From: an uncultured Alistipes sp. | Lineage (GTDB): Bacteria > Bacteroidota > Bacteroidia > Bacteroidales > UBA932 | DNA: 64,000 nucleotides | Assembly (NCBI GenBank): GCA_900550465.1 | Contig: URSC01000003.1 | Location: forward strand, 1-64,000 | Direction of reading: 5' to 3' | Shown here: positions 26,464 to 37,040 of the stretch, piece after piece | How positions within the stretch are numbered: the first letter of the stretch is position 1 | Layout of the letters: each line of letters starts with the position of its first letter | Translations under genes and position numbers: made by a program | Notes under the pieces: model-generated | What the model was told of the DNA's origin: nothing | Database searches by the model: none | Seen by the model: only the letters and a program-made list of their open reading frames with translations

Positions 26464-27780
26464 TTAGTTCTGTTTGGGAAGATAGTAAATCGAAATCTTC
26501 TGAGCGGGGTCAATGTACTTCTTGGCGACCTCGAGCACCTTCTCCTTGGTCAGGGAAGTGTAGTTTTCCATCGTCTCGTTGACGAAGTTGGTGTTCTTGA
26601 GATAGGTGTAGGCGGTGGCAAGGCTCTCGGCTGTCTCCTCGATAGTGGAGTTGGAGCGGGCCTGAGCCATCTCTACCATATTCATCACCTTCTGGAATTC
26701 CTCGTCGGTCATGCCGTTCTCCAGCAGGCCGAACAGCTCTGCATCCACATCGGCCTCGAGCACGGACAGGTCCACTCCGTTGGGAATGGCCTGAATCACG
26801 TATGCACCCGGATGCTCGAAAGGCAGGGTCATACCCATAGCCATCAGACCTGTCTTCTTGGTGTCCACGATCTGAGACTGGAAACGGGCGGAGTTGCCCT
26901 GGGAGAGGATGGCGTTGAACACGTCCATTGCGAAATAGTCCTCAGTGCCATAAGCGGGTGCGGGATAGGCCTCGATCAGCATGGGCATCTGTATGTTGTC
27001 ATAAACGGTATCCTTAATGGGCTCAGTACGCTTAGGCTCCATGTTGGGATCCGGACGGCGGGGCTCCACTGTTCCTGCGGGTATGTCACCGAAGTACTCC
27101 TCGATCCACGCCTTGGTCTGCTTCACGTCGAAGTCTCCGCAGATTGTCAGCACGGCATTGTTGGGTTTGTAGAACATATCGTGGAAGTCCTGGAAATCCT
27201 GAACAGAAGCGTTGCGGATATGCTCCTCCGAACCGAGGATGTCGTGGCTGTAAGGATGCACCTTGAACGAGTTGGCCTGAATCTTCGTCATCGCTGTACC
27301 GTAAGGCTGGTTGTCACGGGTCTGGCCCATCTCCTGGCACACCACGTTCTTCTGGGTGCTGACACCTATCTCCTCGATCTTAGGATGCAGCATCCTCTCG
27401 GACTCCAGCCACATACCGAGCTCCAGCTGGTTGGAGGGCAGCAGTTCGAAATAGTAGGTGCGGTCCCACGAGGTGTTGGCGTTCAGAGAGCCGCCGGCCT
27501 CGGATACGTAGGTGGCATACTCGCCGCGTCCGATATTCTCGGTGCCCTCGAACATCAGGTGCTCGAAGAAATGGGCGAAGCCGGTCAGATGGGGCTCCTC
27601 GTTCTTCGAGCCCACGTGGTACATCACGGATATTACGACATTGGGGGTCTTGTGGTTCTGCGAGAGAATCACATGCAGACCGTTGTCGAGGTCGTACTCC
27701 TCGAACTTGATATTCTGCGCCGAAGCGGCGAAGGGCAGGAGCACTGCCGACAGAATAAGGGTTAAAATGCTTTTCTTCAT
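26464..27780 (-). CDS. M16-family zinc metallopeptidase
   Basis: A 438-residue secreted peptidase with a signal peptide (about 1-21) and the inverted zinc motif HFFEH at residues 70-74. A downstream Glu in the family position lies in the ESERM segment. It is expected to cut peptides in the periplasm and to pair with the zinc-less M16 protein encoded just downstream, as in bacterial M16B heterodimers. Confidence 0.9.
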   Translation of the reverse strand: MKKSILTLILSAVLLPFAASAQNIKFEEYDLDNGLHVILSQNHKTPNVVISVMYHVGSKNEEPHLTGFAHFFEHLMFEGTENIGRGEYATYVSEAGGSLNANTSWDRTYYFELLPSNQLELGMWLESERMLHPKIEEIGVSTQKNVVCQEMGQTRDNQPYGTAMTKIQANSFKVHPYSHDILGSEEHIRNASVQDFQDFHDMFYKPNNAVLTICGDFDVKQTKAWIEEYFGDIPAGTVEPRRPDPNMEPKRTEPIKDTVYDNIQMPMLIEAYPAPAYGTEDYFAMDVFNAILSQGNSARFQSQIVDTKKTGLMAMGMTLPFEHPGAYVIQAIPNGVDLSVLEADVDAELFGLLENGMTDEEFQKVMNMVEMAQARSNSTIEETAESLATAYTYLKNTNFVNETMENYTSLTKEKVLEVAKKYIDPAQKISIYYLPKQN

Positions 27781-27819
27781 ACTTTTGGTTGGTTGTGTTA
27801 ATTATTGTCGTTAATCAAA

Positions 27820-28401
27820 TCATTGTTCCAATGTTACTTTCCCGTCCCGGAGACGGTACCTCTCCCCCGTTCCCGGGCATACCGCCGTCCCGTCCTCTCC
27901 GAACTCCAGACGGTAGCCGCCCCGGCTCATCCACCCCACCTGCCGCGAAGGATTGCCCACCACCAGAGCATACGGAGGCACGTCCTTCGTCACCACCGCC
28001 CCCGCGCCGATGAAGGCCCACTCGCCGATGTCGTGGCCGCAGACCACCGTGGCATTGGCCCCTATCGTAGCCCCCTGCCCCACATGCGTGCGGAGATACT
28101 CCCCCCGGCGGTTGACCGCGCTGCGGGGATTGACCACATTGGTGAAGACGCAGGAGGGCCCGAGGAACACATCGTCCCCGCAGGTCACTCCGGTATAGAC
28201 AGATACATTGTTCTGCACCTTGACATTGCGGCCGAGAACCACCTCCGGGGAGATGACCACGTTCTGCCCTATATTGCAGCCCGGCCCGAGCACCGCCCCC
28301 GTCATGATATGGGAAAAATGCCATATCCGGCACCCCTCTCCTATCGTGCATCCGGGGTCGATGACCGCCGTCTCATGTGCAAAATATCCTTTCTCTTCCA
28401 T
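27820..28401 (-). CDS. Hexapeptide N-acetyltransferase, WbpD-like
   Basis: A 193-residue left-handed beta-helix acetyltransferase. Imperfect hexapeptide repeats run from about residue 12 to 150, starting with AVIDPGCTIGEG. The length and the H-F-S-H-I-M block match WbpD/WlbB enzymes, which acetylate the 3-amino group of UDP-2-acetamido-3-amino-glucuronate. The two preceding genes encode the matching oxidase and aminotransferase, supporting this substrate over other sugar amines. Third gene of the trio, 4 nt after the aminotransferase stop. Confidence 0.87.
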   Translation of the reverse strand: MEEKGYFAHETAVIDPGCTIGEGCRIWHFSHIMTGAVLGPGCNIGQNVVISPEVVLGRNVKVQNNVSVYTGVTCGDDVFLGPSCVFTNVVNPRSAVNRRGEYLRTHVGQGATIGANATVVCGHDIGEWAFIGAGAVVTKDVPPYALVVGNPSRQVGWMSRGGYRLEFGEDGTAVCPGTGERYRLRDGKVTLEQ

Positions 28402-28405
28402 TGTC

Positions 28406-29536
28406 CTATTTCCTGAAAAAATCCTTCACTGCCTCCGCTATCCTCTCCTGCACCCCGGCCGTCAGTTCCGTATGCATCGGCAGGGACAATACGCTCTGCG
28501 CCAGAGCCTCCGCAGCGGGAAGGGACAGCCCCTCCTGACGGTAGGCCTGCTGATGATGCAGCGGCAGCGGGTAATATATCATCGACGGTATCCCGCGGGA
28601 GGCCAGGTGCTCCTTCAGGGCATCCCTCCGCCCGCCGGCGACCTTCAGGGTAAACTGGTGGTAGACATGGGTGCTGTAAGATGTCTCGGCGGGCAGCTCT
28701 ATTCCCTCTGTGCCTGAGAGCAATACCCGGTAGCGGGCGGCAGCCTCCCGACGCGCGGCGCAATACTCATCGAGATGCCGCAGCTTGACCTCGAGGACAG
28801 CGGCCTGCAGGGTGTCGAGGCGGGAGTTGCAGCCCACCACGTCGTGATGGTACTTGACCCGTTGCCCGTGATTGGCGGTCATGCGGATGCGCTCCGCCAG
28901 AGCCGGGTCGTCCGTGAAAAGGGCGCCGCCGTCTCCGTAGCAGCCGAGGTTCTTCGAGGGGAAAAATGAGGTGCAGCCGATGTGCCCGAGGGTGCCGGTA
29001 TGTCTGCGGCGGCCGTCGGGGAAGGTGTAGACGGCTCCGAGGGACTGGGCATTGTCCTCGACGACATACAGGCCGTGGGCGGCGGCAAAGTCCAGTATCG
29101 GGGCCATGTCGCAGCTCTGCCCGAAGAGATGGACGGGGATGACGGCCCGCGTCCGGGGAGTCAGCGCCCTCTCTATAAAGCGGATATCCGTGTTGAAAGT
29201 CTCCCGGTCCACATCCACCAGCACCGGCCTGAGCCCTAAAAGGGCAATGACCTCCGCCGACGCCACGTATGTGAATGCCGGAACGATGACCTCGTCGCCC
29301 GGTTTCAGGCCGAGGGCCATGAGAGCTATCTGGAGGGCATCCGTGCCGTTGCCGCAGGGGATGACATGCGCGGCTCCGGTGTATTGTGCTAAGGCCGAGG
29401 CAAAGCGGCCGACCGCCGGACCGTTGATGAACGCAGAGCTGTCGATGACCTCCGCTACGGCTGCGTCGACCTCAGCCTTGATCCTCATGTACTGACCGTG
29501 AAGGTCGACCATCTGTATCTTCTGCTGTTCCTGCAT
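28406..29536 (-). CDS. PLP-dependent sugar aminotransferase, WbpE-like (DegT/DnrJ/EryC1 family)
   Basis: A 376-residue enzyme of the DegT family that transfers an amino group to a 3-keto nucleotide sugar. The PLP-binding Lys lies in FFPSKNLGCYGDGG, and the PAFTYVASAEVI block is typical of WbpE/WlbC. I place the start at 29536 (MQEQQKIQMV) because a GGAGG sequence lies just upstream; an ATG 15 nt further upstream is also possible. With its neighbours it would make UDP-2,3-diacetamido-2,3-dideoxy-glucuronate, a surface-polysaccharide precursor. Confidence 0.9.
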   Translation of the reverse strand: MQEQQKIQMVDLHGQYMRIKAEVDAAVAEVIDSSAFINGPAVGRFASALAQYTGAAHVIPCGNGTDALQIALMALGLKPGDEVIVPAFTYVASAEVIALLGLRPVLVDVDRETFNTDIRFIERALTPRTRAVIPVHLFGQSCDMAPILDFAAAHGLYVVEDNAQSLGAVYTFPDGRRRHTGTLGHIGCTSFFPSKNLGCYGDGGALFTDDPALAERIRMTANHGQRVKYHHDVVGCNSRLDTLQAAVLEVKLRHLDEYCAARREAAARYRVLLSGTEGIELPAETSYSTHVYHQFTLKVAGGRRDALKEHLASRGIPSMIYYPLPLHHQQAYRQEGLSLPAAEALAQSVLSLPMHTELTAGVQERIAEAVKDFFRK

Positions 29537-29552
29537 TGCGTCCTCCTTCATT

Positions 29553-30524
29553 TTACCAGCCGAAGGGATGAGGTGCCAGGGGCAGCCTGGCGAGGGGATG
29601 GTAATCGCCCTTGAGGCCGACGGGCACGGCCGTGCGTATATGACTGACTATCTCAATGCAGGGACGGGCCTCGCTGATGCGGAAGCCCTCGCCCGCGAGT
29701 ATCTTCTCGTAGCTGCGGGTGTGGAGCTCGGTGAAGCCGGCGCTGAACTCGAACTCCTCCCCGTCGATCATGATCGTGCGGTAAGTACGCTTCTCGCCCT
29801 GGACGGCATTCTCCGGCAGATTGTCCGCGTTGATACTCAGAAAGTAGCGCACACGGGCCTTCTTCAGGCCGAGATAGCCGGCCACCCGGTCGTGGCTCTT
29901 GACGTGCACGATGTTCTCGCTCACGGGCCCGAATATCCACTGGAGCATGTCGTAGAAATGCACGCCGATATTCGTGGCCACTCCCCCGCTCTTGTGCTCG
30001 TCGCCCTTCCAGGAGGCGTAGTACCAGTTGCCGCGGGAGGTGATGTAGGTCAGGTCCACATCGTAGATCTTGTCCGCCGGACCCTCGTCTATCTTCTTCT
30101 TCAGGGCCACTATCGAGTCGTGCAGACGGAGCTGGAGGATGTTGTAGGCCTTGTGTCCGGTTTCCTCCTCTATCTTCATGATAGCGTCGATGTTGTGGGG
30201 GTTGAGCACCGCCGGTTTCTCGCAGATGACGTCGGCGCCGAGCCTGAGGCCGTAGCGCATGTGGGCGTCGTGCAGATAGTTGGGGGTGCAGACCGACAGC
30301 ATCTCTATCTGACGGTCAGTGCCCTTGAGCTTGGTGCAGTGACGGTCGAAGAGCTCCTGTTCAGTAAAAAAAGCAGCGTCGGGGAAGAAACTGTCCATGA
30401 TCCCGACACTGTCGAAGCGGTCGTAAGCCGCCTGCAGGGTATTTCCTGTATCCTTGATCGCCCTCAGATGACGGGGAGCGATGTAGCCGCCTACCCCTAT
30501 GAGAGCAAAATTCTTTGAAGGCAT
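29553..30524 (-). CDS. Gfo/Idh/MocA-family sugar dehydrogenase, WbpB-like
   Basis: A 323-residue NAD-dependent oxidoreductase with an N-terminal Rossmann loop (LIGVGGYIAPRHL) and the ICEKPAVLN motif carrying the catalytic-site Lys. WbpB/WlbA enzymes oxidise carbon 3 of UDP-N-acetylglucosaminuronate. The start at 30524 (MPSKNFALIG) is favoured because the -7 promoter box lies at 30553-30560, inside the longer frame that would begin at 30578. First gene of the three-gene sugar set. No UDP-GlcNAc 6-dehydrogenase is present nearby, so the acid substrate must come from elsewhere. Confidence 0.88.
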   Translation of the reverse strand: MPSKNFALIGVGGYIAPRHLRAIKDTGNTLQAAYDRFDSVGIMDSFFPDAAFFTEQELFDRHCTKLKGTDRQIEMLSVCTPNYLHDAHMRYGLRLGADVICEKPAVLNPHNIDAIMKIEEETGHKAYNILQLRLHDSIVALKKKIDEGPADKIYDVDLTYITSRGNWYYASWKGDEHKSGGVATNIGVHFYDMLQWIFGPVSENIVHVKSHDRVAGYLGLKKARVRYFLSINADNLPENAVQGEKRTYRTIMIDGEEFEFSAGFTELHTRSYEKILAGEGFRISEARPCIEIVSHIRTAVPVGLKGDYHPLARLPLAPHPFGW

Positions 30525-30552
30525 TCTCTCTGTATTTTCTTTTACAATCGTA

Positions 30553-30560
30553 CAAAGATA
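30553..30560 (-). promoter_or_regulatory. -7 box of the wbpB-like operon
   Basis: The minus strand reads TATCTTTG, a full TAnnTTTG match, about 29 nt before the chosen start codon. It rules out the longer upstream start for the dehydrogenase. Confidence 0.65.
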
Positions 30561-30613
30561 ATACGTTTTATTAAACATTGATAAAATTCGTGATAATTTA
30601 ATAACAAATTACC

Positions 30614-31882
30614 ATGACAACAATCAGATTAAAATTCAGGCCCTCGACAGTGGAAGGCCGTCCCGGAACCATCTATTACCAGGTCTGCCGGCATCAGGCC
30701 GTACGGCGCATCAACACCCGCATACACATCCATCCGCAGCAGTGGGACCCCGATGCCGGCAGGGTTCTGACCGGACACGGCGGTGACGCGGCACTCCGGA
30801 ACCTGGAACATATCATAGAACAGGATATGCGCCGGCTCAGATAGACCGTGGAACGGATGGACGCATCGGGGAAGGACTACACCATCGATGAAGTGGTGGC
30901 CGCGTACAAATGTTGCCGGGACGCGGTCTATTCCCTGGAATACATGGAAAGGGAGACCGACAGGATATTCCAGGAAGGCCGGCTGGGCACCGCCCGCAAC
31001 CGCCGCAGGGCCATGAACAGCTTCGCGGCTTTCCTATCCGGGAAGGACATTCCGCTATGCTGGTGGAGCCGGAAGCTCATCAACGACTACGCCGGATGGC
31101 TGGCCGGCAAGTCCCTGGCCAGGAACACCGTGTCGTTCTACATGCGGATCCTCCGGTCCGTCTACAACCAGGCCGTCAAGGAAGGCCTCGTTGAGCAGGA
31201 CAACCCGTTCACCGACGTATATACCGGCGTGGACCGCACGCGCAAACGAGCCGTGGGAGAAGACGTCGTGCTCAGGATGATGGAGCTGGACCTGAGCGGC
31301 ACTCCGGGTCTGGATCTGGCCAGGGACATGTTCATCTTCAGCTACTGTACCAGAGGCATGGCATTCGTGGACATGGTCCTGCTGCGCAGATGCGACATAC
31401 ACGGCGAGAGCATAGTCTACAGCCGCAAGAAGACAGGGCAGAAACTCACCGTGCACATCGAGCCGTGCACAGCCAGGATCATAAAGAAATACGCCGGCAC
31501 GGTCATCGGCTCACCTTATATATTCCCGGTCATCCGCTCCTGCGAGAGCGGGGAGGTGTTCCGTCAGTATCAGACCGCACTGGGCTACTACAACCGCAAG
31601 CTCAAGCGCCTGAGCCGGAGGCTGGGACTCGAGACCCCGCTCTCCTCCTACGTGGCCAGGCACACCTGGGCCACCACCGCCCGCAACCGCAACACCCCGC
31701 TGTCCGTCATCAGTTCCGGCATGGGGCACACCTCCGAAAAGACCACCAGAATATATCTGGCCGCACTGGACGAGTCAATCATAGACCGCGCCAACAGCAG
31801 GATTCTCGCCCCGCTGAACCTGATGAGCCCGGCGCCCGGGACCGGCAGACGAAAAAAATTTACAAGAGACACAAATATTTAG
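30614..31882 (+). pseudogene. Tyrosine recombinase interrupted by an in-frame TAG
   Basis: Codons from 30614 to 30841 encode a 76-residue N-terminal arm (MTTIRLKFRPSTVEG), then TAG at 30842-30844, then the same frame continues from 30848 for 344 residues. The second part has the core-binding helical domain and a complete catalytic domain: Arg in YCTRGMAF, Lys in RKKTGQK, the ARHTWAT box and Tyr in TTRIYLAAL. All catalytic residues survive, so the stop is the only visible lesion. It may be a pseudogene, a readthrough site, or a shortened protein starting at the GTG at 30848. The arm-like N-terminus and location beside a UpxY gene resemble Bacteroidota recombinases that sit at capsule loci. Confidence 0.85.
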
Positions 31883-31883
31883 T

Positions 31884-31891
31884 TAGATTTG
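31884..31891 (+). promoter_or_regulatory. -7 box of the upxY-like gene
   Basis: TAGATTTG matches TAnnTTTG and lies 11 nt before the ATG at 31903, so the leader would be very short. It lies right after the recombinase stop codon. Confidence 0.5.
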
Positions 31892-31902
31892 CACGCACGA
31901 TT

Positions 31903-32469
31903 ATGGACACGACTATACAGGACAAAACTTCACCAGCTCCTCTGCAATGGTTCGCCATGAGCGCCACCTTCCGCCGGGAAATCAAGGCCAGAGCCATCCT
32001 GGAAGACGCCGGGATGGAATGCTTCATACCCATGAAATACACGGCCGTCACCAAGCGCAACGGCAGGAAGGTCAAGGAGCTCATTCCGGCCGTACACAAT
32101 CTTGTCTTCGTCCACGCCCGCCAGGAGGATATCCAGGAAATCAAAAAGGACATCCCCTTCCTCCAGTGGCTCACCCACCCCTCGGAAGGCCGCAACCTGC
32201 CCATAGTCGTCCCCGACAGGGACATGGAGCAGTTCATCCAGGTCACCCGCGACAGCAACGAACAGCTGGTCTACCTCCGCCCCGACGAGATAGACCTCAA
32301 GAAAGGCACCCCCATCCGCATCCTCGGCGGTCCCTTCAACGGCATCGAAGGCACCTTCATCAAGATCCACGGCCACCGCAACCGCCGCGTCGTCGTCATG
32401 CTCAAGGGCCTCGTAGGCGTCGCGATGGCGGAGGTTACTCCGGATCTGCTGGAGGTAATCAGAAAATAA
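31903..32469 (+). CDS. UpxY-type NusG-like antiterminator (orphan)
   Basis: A 188-residue NusG/RfaH-family protein. Start at 31903 (MDTTIQDKTSPAP). The N-terminal domain begins with the usual WFAMSATFRRE segment, and a C-terminal KOW domain covers about residues 128-180 (KGTPIRILGGPFNGIEGTF). UpxY proteins are normally the first gene of a Bacteroides capsule operon and let RNA polymerase read through its leader. Here no polysaccharide operon follows; the next gene is the convergent recQ, overlapping by 11 nt at the 3' ends. Any target must therefore lie elsewhere, or the gene is a relic of a lost locus. Confidence 0.88.
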   Translation: MDTTIQDKTSPAPLQWFAMSATFRREIKARAILEDAGMECFIPMKYTAVTKRNGRKVKELIPAVHNLVFVHARQEDIQEIKKDIPFLQWLTHPSEGRNLPIVVPDRDMEQFIQVTRDSNEQLVYLRPDEIDLKKGTPIRILGGPFNGIEGTFIKIHGHRNRRVVVMLKGLVGVAMAEVTPDLLEVIRK

Positions 32470-34192
32470 GTTCCGCCTCCCCCGGCGCACAGAGGTCGCA
32501 GATACCGCATGGCCGGCACTGCTCCTGCCCGAAGTAGGCGGAGAGGCGGCGGGAGCGGCAGGCGGACTGGGCGGCGGAGCGGTCGCTGACCGAGGAGATG
32601 TAGGTATACATAGCGTCGAGGCGCTCCTTGAAGAGGCGCTTGCGCTGCTCGTAGTTTTTCTCCGAAAGGTAGAGGTTGCGGGGGGTGAGGCGCTCTCCGG
32701 CAAAGCAGATGAGCGGGGAGCGGGCCCGCGGGATGTATTTCAGAACCCTGGAGCGGGACAGCTGGAGGAGCTTGAGCTTGACCACGCGGACAGGCTGCTG
32801 GATGACGCGGGCGACGTAGTCCTCGTCGATGGATACCAGGTGGGAGAACAGCCCGGGATAGATGCGCATGAGGGCCTTGACGAAGGTATCCAGGGACGGG
32901 TCCCGGAGCTGGATGCGGTAGAGGTCATCGCGGTTGACGGTGAATGTGATGCGGGTCGGGTTGTCTATCTCGTCGGTGACGCTCCAGTAGCCGGCGGTCT
33001 CGATGTACTTTATGGCGTTGTAGGCCGTGGCGGCGTTGAGCCGGTAGCGGCGGACGAACTCCATGAGGTTGAACTTGTAGACGGCTCCGGCCCCGTCCTC
33101 GTAGGCGATGTTGAAGAACTTGTACATCTTCTGGTAGATGTCCGCGATGTAGTCCAGGCCGGGAAAGGTGGTCTGGTATATGGCCTCGAGCCGCTTGAGG
33201 TCCGACTTGTTCCACAGCAGCACTGCCCATGACCGCAGCCCGTCGCGTCCGGCCCGTCCGGCCTCCTGGTAGTAGGACTCCACGGCCTCCGGCACGTCAA
33301 AATGACAGACGAACCGCACATCCGGCTTGTCGATGCCCATGCCGAAGGCATTGGTGGCGGCGATCACGCGCAGTTCTCCCCTCTTCCACCGCTCCTGCAC
33401 GGCACTCCGCTCCTCCTTGCTCAGTCCCGCGTGGTAGAACCCGGCATCCACCCCCTGCGACTGCAGGAATGCCGCGATGTCCCGCGCCGCCTTCCTCTCC
33501 CGGACATACACTATTCCCGTACCCTGCACGGCGCGGCAGACTGCAAGCAGGGCTCCGAACTTGTCTTCTGTCTTCCTTACTATATATGAGAGGTTGGGCC
33601 GCTCGAAGCCGGAGCAGATGATATTGTCCTTGGGAAAATGCAGTTTCTCCTCGATGTCCTTCGCAACTGACGGAGTGGCAGTGGCTGTCAGGGCGATTAC
33701 CGGCACCCCCGGCAGCAGTTCCCGGATGTCGGCTATCTGGAGGTAGTCCGAACGGAAATCGTAGCCCCACTGGGAGATGCAGTGCGCCTCGTCGACCACC
33801 AGGAAACTCACCTGCATCTTCTGCACCCTCTTCCGGAAAATCTCGGTGCGCAGGCGCTCGGGGGAGAGGTAGAGGAACTTGTAGTCGCCGTAGACGGCAT
33901 TGTCCAGGGTGATGTCTATCTCCCTGCGGGTCATGCCGGAATGGACGGCGAGGGCCTTGATGCCGCGGGCGCGGAGGTTCTGTACCTGGTCCTTAATCAG
34001 GGAGATAAGTGGAGACACGACGATGGCCAGGCCCTCCCGCATCATGGCCGGAAGCTGGAAGCACAGCGACTTTCCCCCTCCCGTCGGCAGGATGGCCAGC
34101 ACGTCCTCTCCGGCCAGGGCGGAAGAGATTATCTCCTCCTGCTTGGGACGGAACGACGTGTATCCCCAGTATTTCCTCAATATTTCTTTCAC
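32459..34192 (-). CDS. recQ: ATP-dependent DNA helicase RecQ (short form)
   Basis: A 577-residue superfamily-2 helicase. Walker A is TGGGKS near residue 37, the DEAH box is in VVDEAHCISQWG, and motif VI is QEAGRAGRDG. After the helicase core comes an RQC-like winged-helix region and a C-terminal Cys cluster (CRPCGICDLC). There is no HRDC domain, matching the shorter RecQ form common in Bacteroidota. It unwinds recombination intermediates and stalled forks. A TATCTTTG box lies just upstream at 34198-34205 on the minus strand. Confidence 0.94.
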   Translation of the reverse strand: MKEILRKYWGYTSFRPKQEEIISSALAGEDVLAILPTGGGKSLCFQLPAMMREGLAIVVSPLISLIKDQVQNLRARGIKALAVHSGMTRREIDITLDNAVYGDYKFLYLSPERLRTEIFRKRVQKMQVSFLVVDEAHCISQWGYDFRSDYLQIADIRELLPGVPVIALTATATPSVAKDIEEKLHFPKDNIICSGFERPNLSYIVRKTEDKFGALLAVCRAVQGTGIVYVRERKAARDIAAFLQSQGVDAGFYHAGLSKEERSAVQERWKRGELRVIAATNAFGMGIDKPDVRFVCHFDVPEAVESYYQEAGRAGRDGLRSWAVLLWNKSDLKRLEAIYQTTFPGLDYIADIYQKMYKFFNIAYEDGAGAVYKFNLMEFVRRYRLNAATAYNAIKYIETAGYWSVTDEIDNPTRITFTVNRDDLYRIQLRDPSLDTFVKALMRIYPGLFSHLVSIDEDYVARVIQQPVRVVKLKLLQLSRSRVLKYIPRARSPLICFAGERLTPRNLYLSEKNYEQRKRLFKERLDAMYTYISSVSDRSAAQSACRSRRLSAYFGQEQCRPCGICDLCAPGEAELIF

Positions 34193-34197
34193 TTTGG

Positions 34198-34205
34198 CAA
34201 AGATA
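34198..34205 (-). promoter_or_regulatory. Candidate -7 box for recQ
   Basis: The minus strand reads TATCTTTG, a full match to the Bacteroidota -7 box, only 6 nt before the recQ start codon. That implies a nearly leaderless mRNA or a start codon slightly further downstream. Confidence 0.5.
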
Positions 34206-34291
34206 ATGAATATTTTGGCAAAATATTTGCATACGTGCGTGTGAACCTTAGAAATTGAAAGAACTGATTAATTAATTTAAGACGTAACACA

Positions 34292-35896
<1,605 letters not shown>

Positions 35897-35916
35897 ATTT
35901 CTGACAGAATAAATAG

Positions 35917-35951
35917 AGGCTGTGCTGAGTGATTCCCGGCACAGCCTTTTT
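35917..35951 (+). terminator. Intrinsic terminator of pckA
   Basis: A 9-bp perfect stem AGGCTGTGC/GCACAGCCT (35917-35925 with 35939-35947) and 13-nt loop, followed by TTTTT. The presence of this hairpin argues against starting the next gene at 35922. Confidence 0.92.
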
Positions 35952-35957
35952 AATTTT

Positions 35958-37037
35958 ATGAAAATGAGACGCGCAATGCATATCGTACTTTATGTTCTGG
36001 CTGCGGTGGCAGCCGCATTCCTGATTTTCCTGCTGACAGCTGTCATCACTGATTACCGGCCGGATGAAAGGGAGGTACTGCAGGACTTGTCCGGCCTTTC
36101 AGGCTCCGATTCCGGAGATCGTTCCGGAACTACGGCAGGAGTACTCCCCGACTCCCTCTCCATCCTCTGCTGGAACATCGGCTACGGAGGCCTCGGGGAC
36201 GACATGGACTTCTTCTACGACGGCGGCACGCAGGTACGCACGTCCAGGGAGAGGACCCAGGCCAATATCAACGGCATCATCGCAGAGATACGCCGCCACA
36301 GCCCCGACGTCATCCTCCTCCAGGAGGTGGACGAATGTTCGAGGCGGACCTACCGCATCAACGAGGTGGAGATGCTGCGCGTGGCCTTCCCCGACTATCA
36401 CATTTTCCTGGGATACAATTACAAATCCTTCCTAGTCCCCATCCCCCTGAAGGCACCCATGGGACGGGTCGCCAGCGGAGTGGTCCTGATGTCCCGCATT
36501 GCCCCGGAAGAGGCGGTCAGGTGGCAGTACCCCTCCCGCTTTCCCTGGCCAGTCAGCATGTTCAATCTCAAGCGCTGCCTGCTCACGGCCACCTTCCGCC
36601 TCGCTGACGGCAGCAGCATAGTCATCGGCAACACCCACAATACCGCCTACGACACCGGCGGCATGCGCACCGCCGAAACCCGCTGGCTGGGCGGACTGAC
36701 CGCCCGCCTCGCCTCGGAGGGCACCCCCTTCATCATCGGCGGCGACTGGAACCAGTTTCCGCCCGACTACACCCCCTCGGCGGCCGAGACCGACGACCCG
36801 CATTTTACCACCGTCGCTCTCGACACTGCCCTCCTCCAGGGCACCGGCCGCATCGCCTGGGATCCCTCGGCCAGGACCCTGCGCCACCTCAACGTTCCCT
36901 ACGGCCCGGAATCCGTCCTCACTGTCACCGATTATTTTTACATCTCCCCTGACGTCCGGACAGACTGCGTCCGTACCATTGACCTGAACTACAGATACTC
37001 AGACCATCAGCCCGTCCTGCTCCGCTGCCGGCTATAG
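35958..37037 (+). CDS. Membrane-anchored endonuclease/exonuclease/phosphatase-family protein
   Basis: A 359-residue protein with one N-terminal transmembrane helix (about residues 6-27) and a periplasmic EEP-fold domain. Start chosen at 35958 (MKMRRAMHIVLYV), just after the pckA terminator. Visible EEP motifs are CWNIGYGG, LLQEVDE, GNTHN, GGDWNQ and a final SDHQPV with the catalytic Asp-His. Similar Bacteroidota proteins hydrolyse phosphodiesters in nucleic acids or lipids; no substrate can be assigned. It ends only 3 nt from the convergent metallo-hydrolase gene. Confidence 0.87.
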   Translation: MKMRRAMHIVLYVLAAVAAAFLIFLLTAVITDYRPDEREVLQDLSGLSGSDSGDRSGTTAGVLPDSLSILCWNIGYGGLGDDMDFFYDGGTQVRTSRERTQANINGIIAEIRRHSPDVILLQEVDECSRRTYRINEVEMLRVAFPDYHIFLGYNYKSFLVPIPLKAPMGRVASGVVLMSRIAPEEAVRWQYPSRFPWPVSMFNLKRCLLTATFRLADGSSIVIGNTHNTAYDTGGMRTAETRWLGGLTARLASEGTPFIIGGDWNQFPPDYTPSAAETDDPHFTTVALDTALLQGTGRIAWDPSARTLRHLNVPYGPESVLTVTDYFYISPDVRTDCVRTIDLNYRYSDHQPVLLRCRL

Positions 37038-37040
37038 TTC

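Noticed and set aside
30525..30578. Longer start for the WbpB-like dehydrogenase
   Set aside because: A -7 promoter box lies at 30553-30560 inside this extension, and the Rossmann fold begins right after the ATG at 30524.
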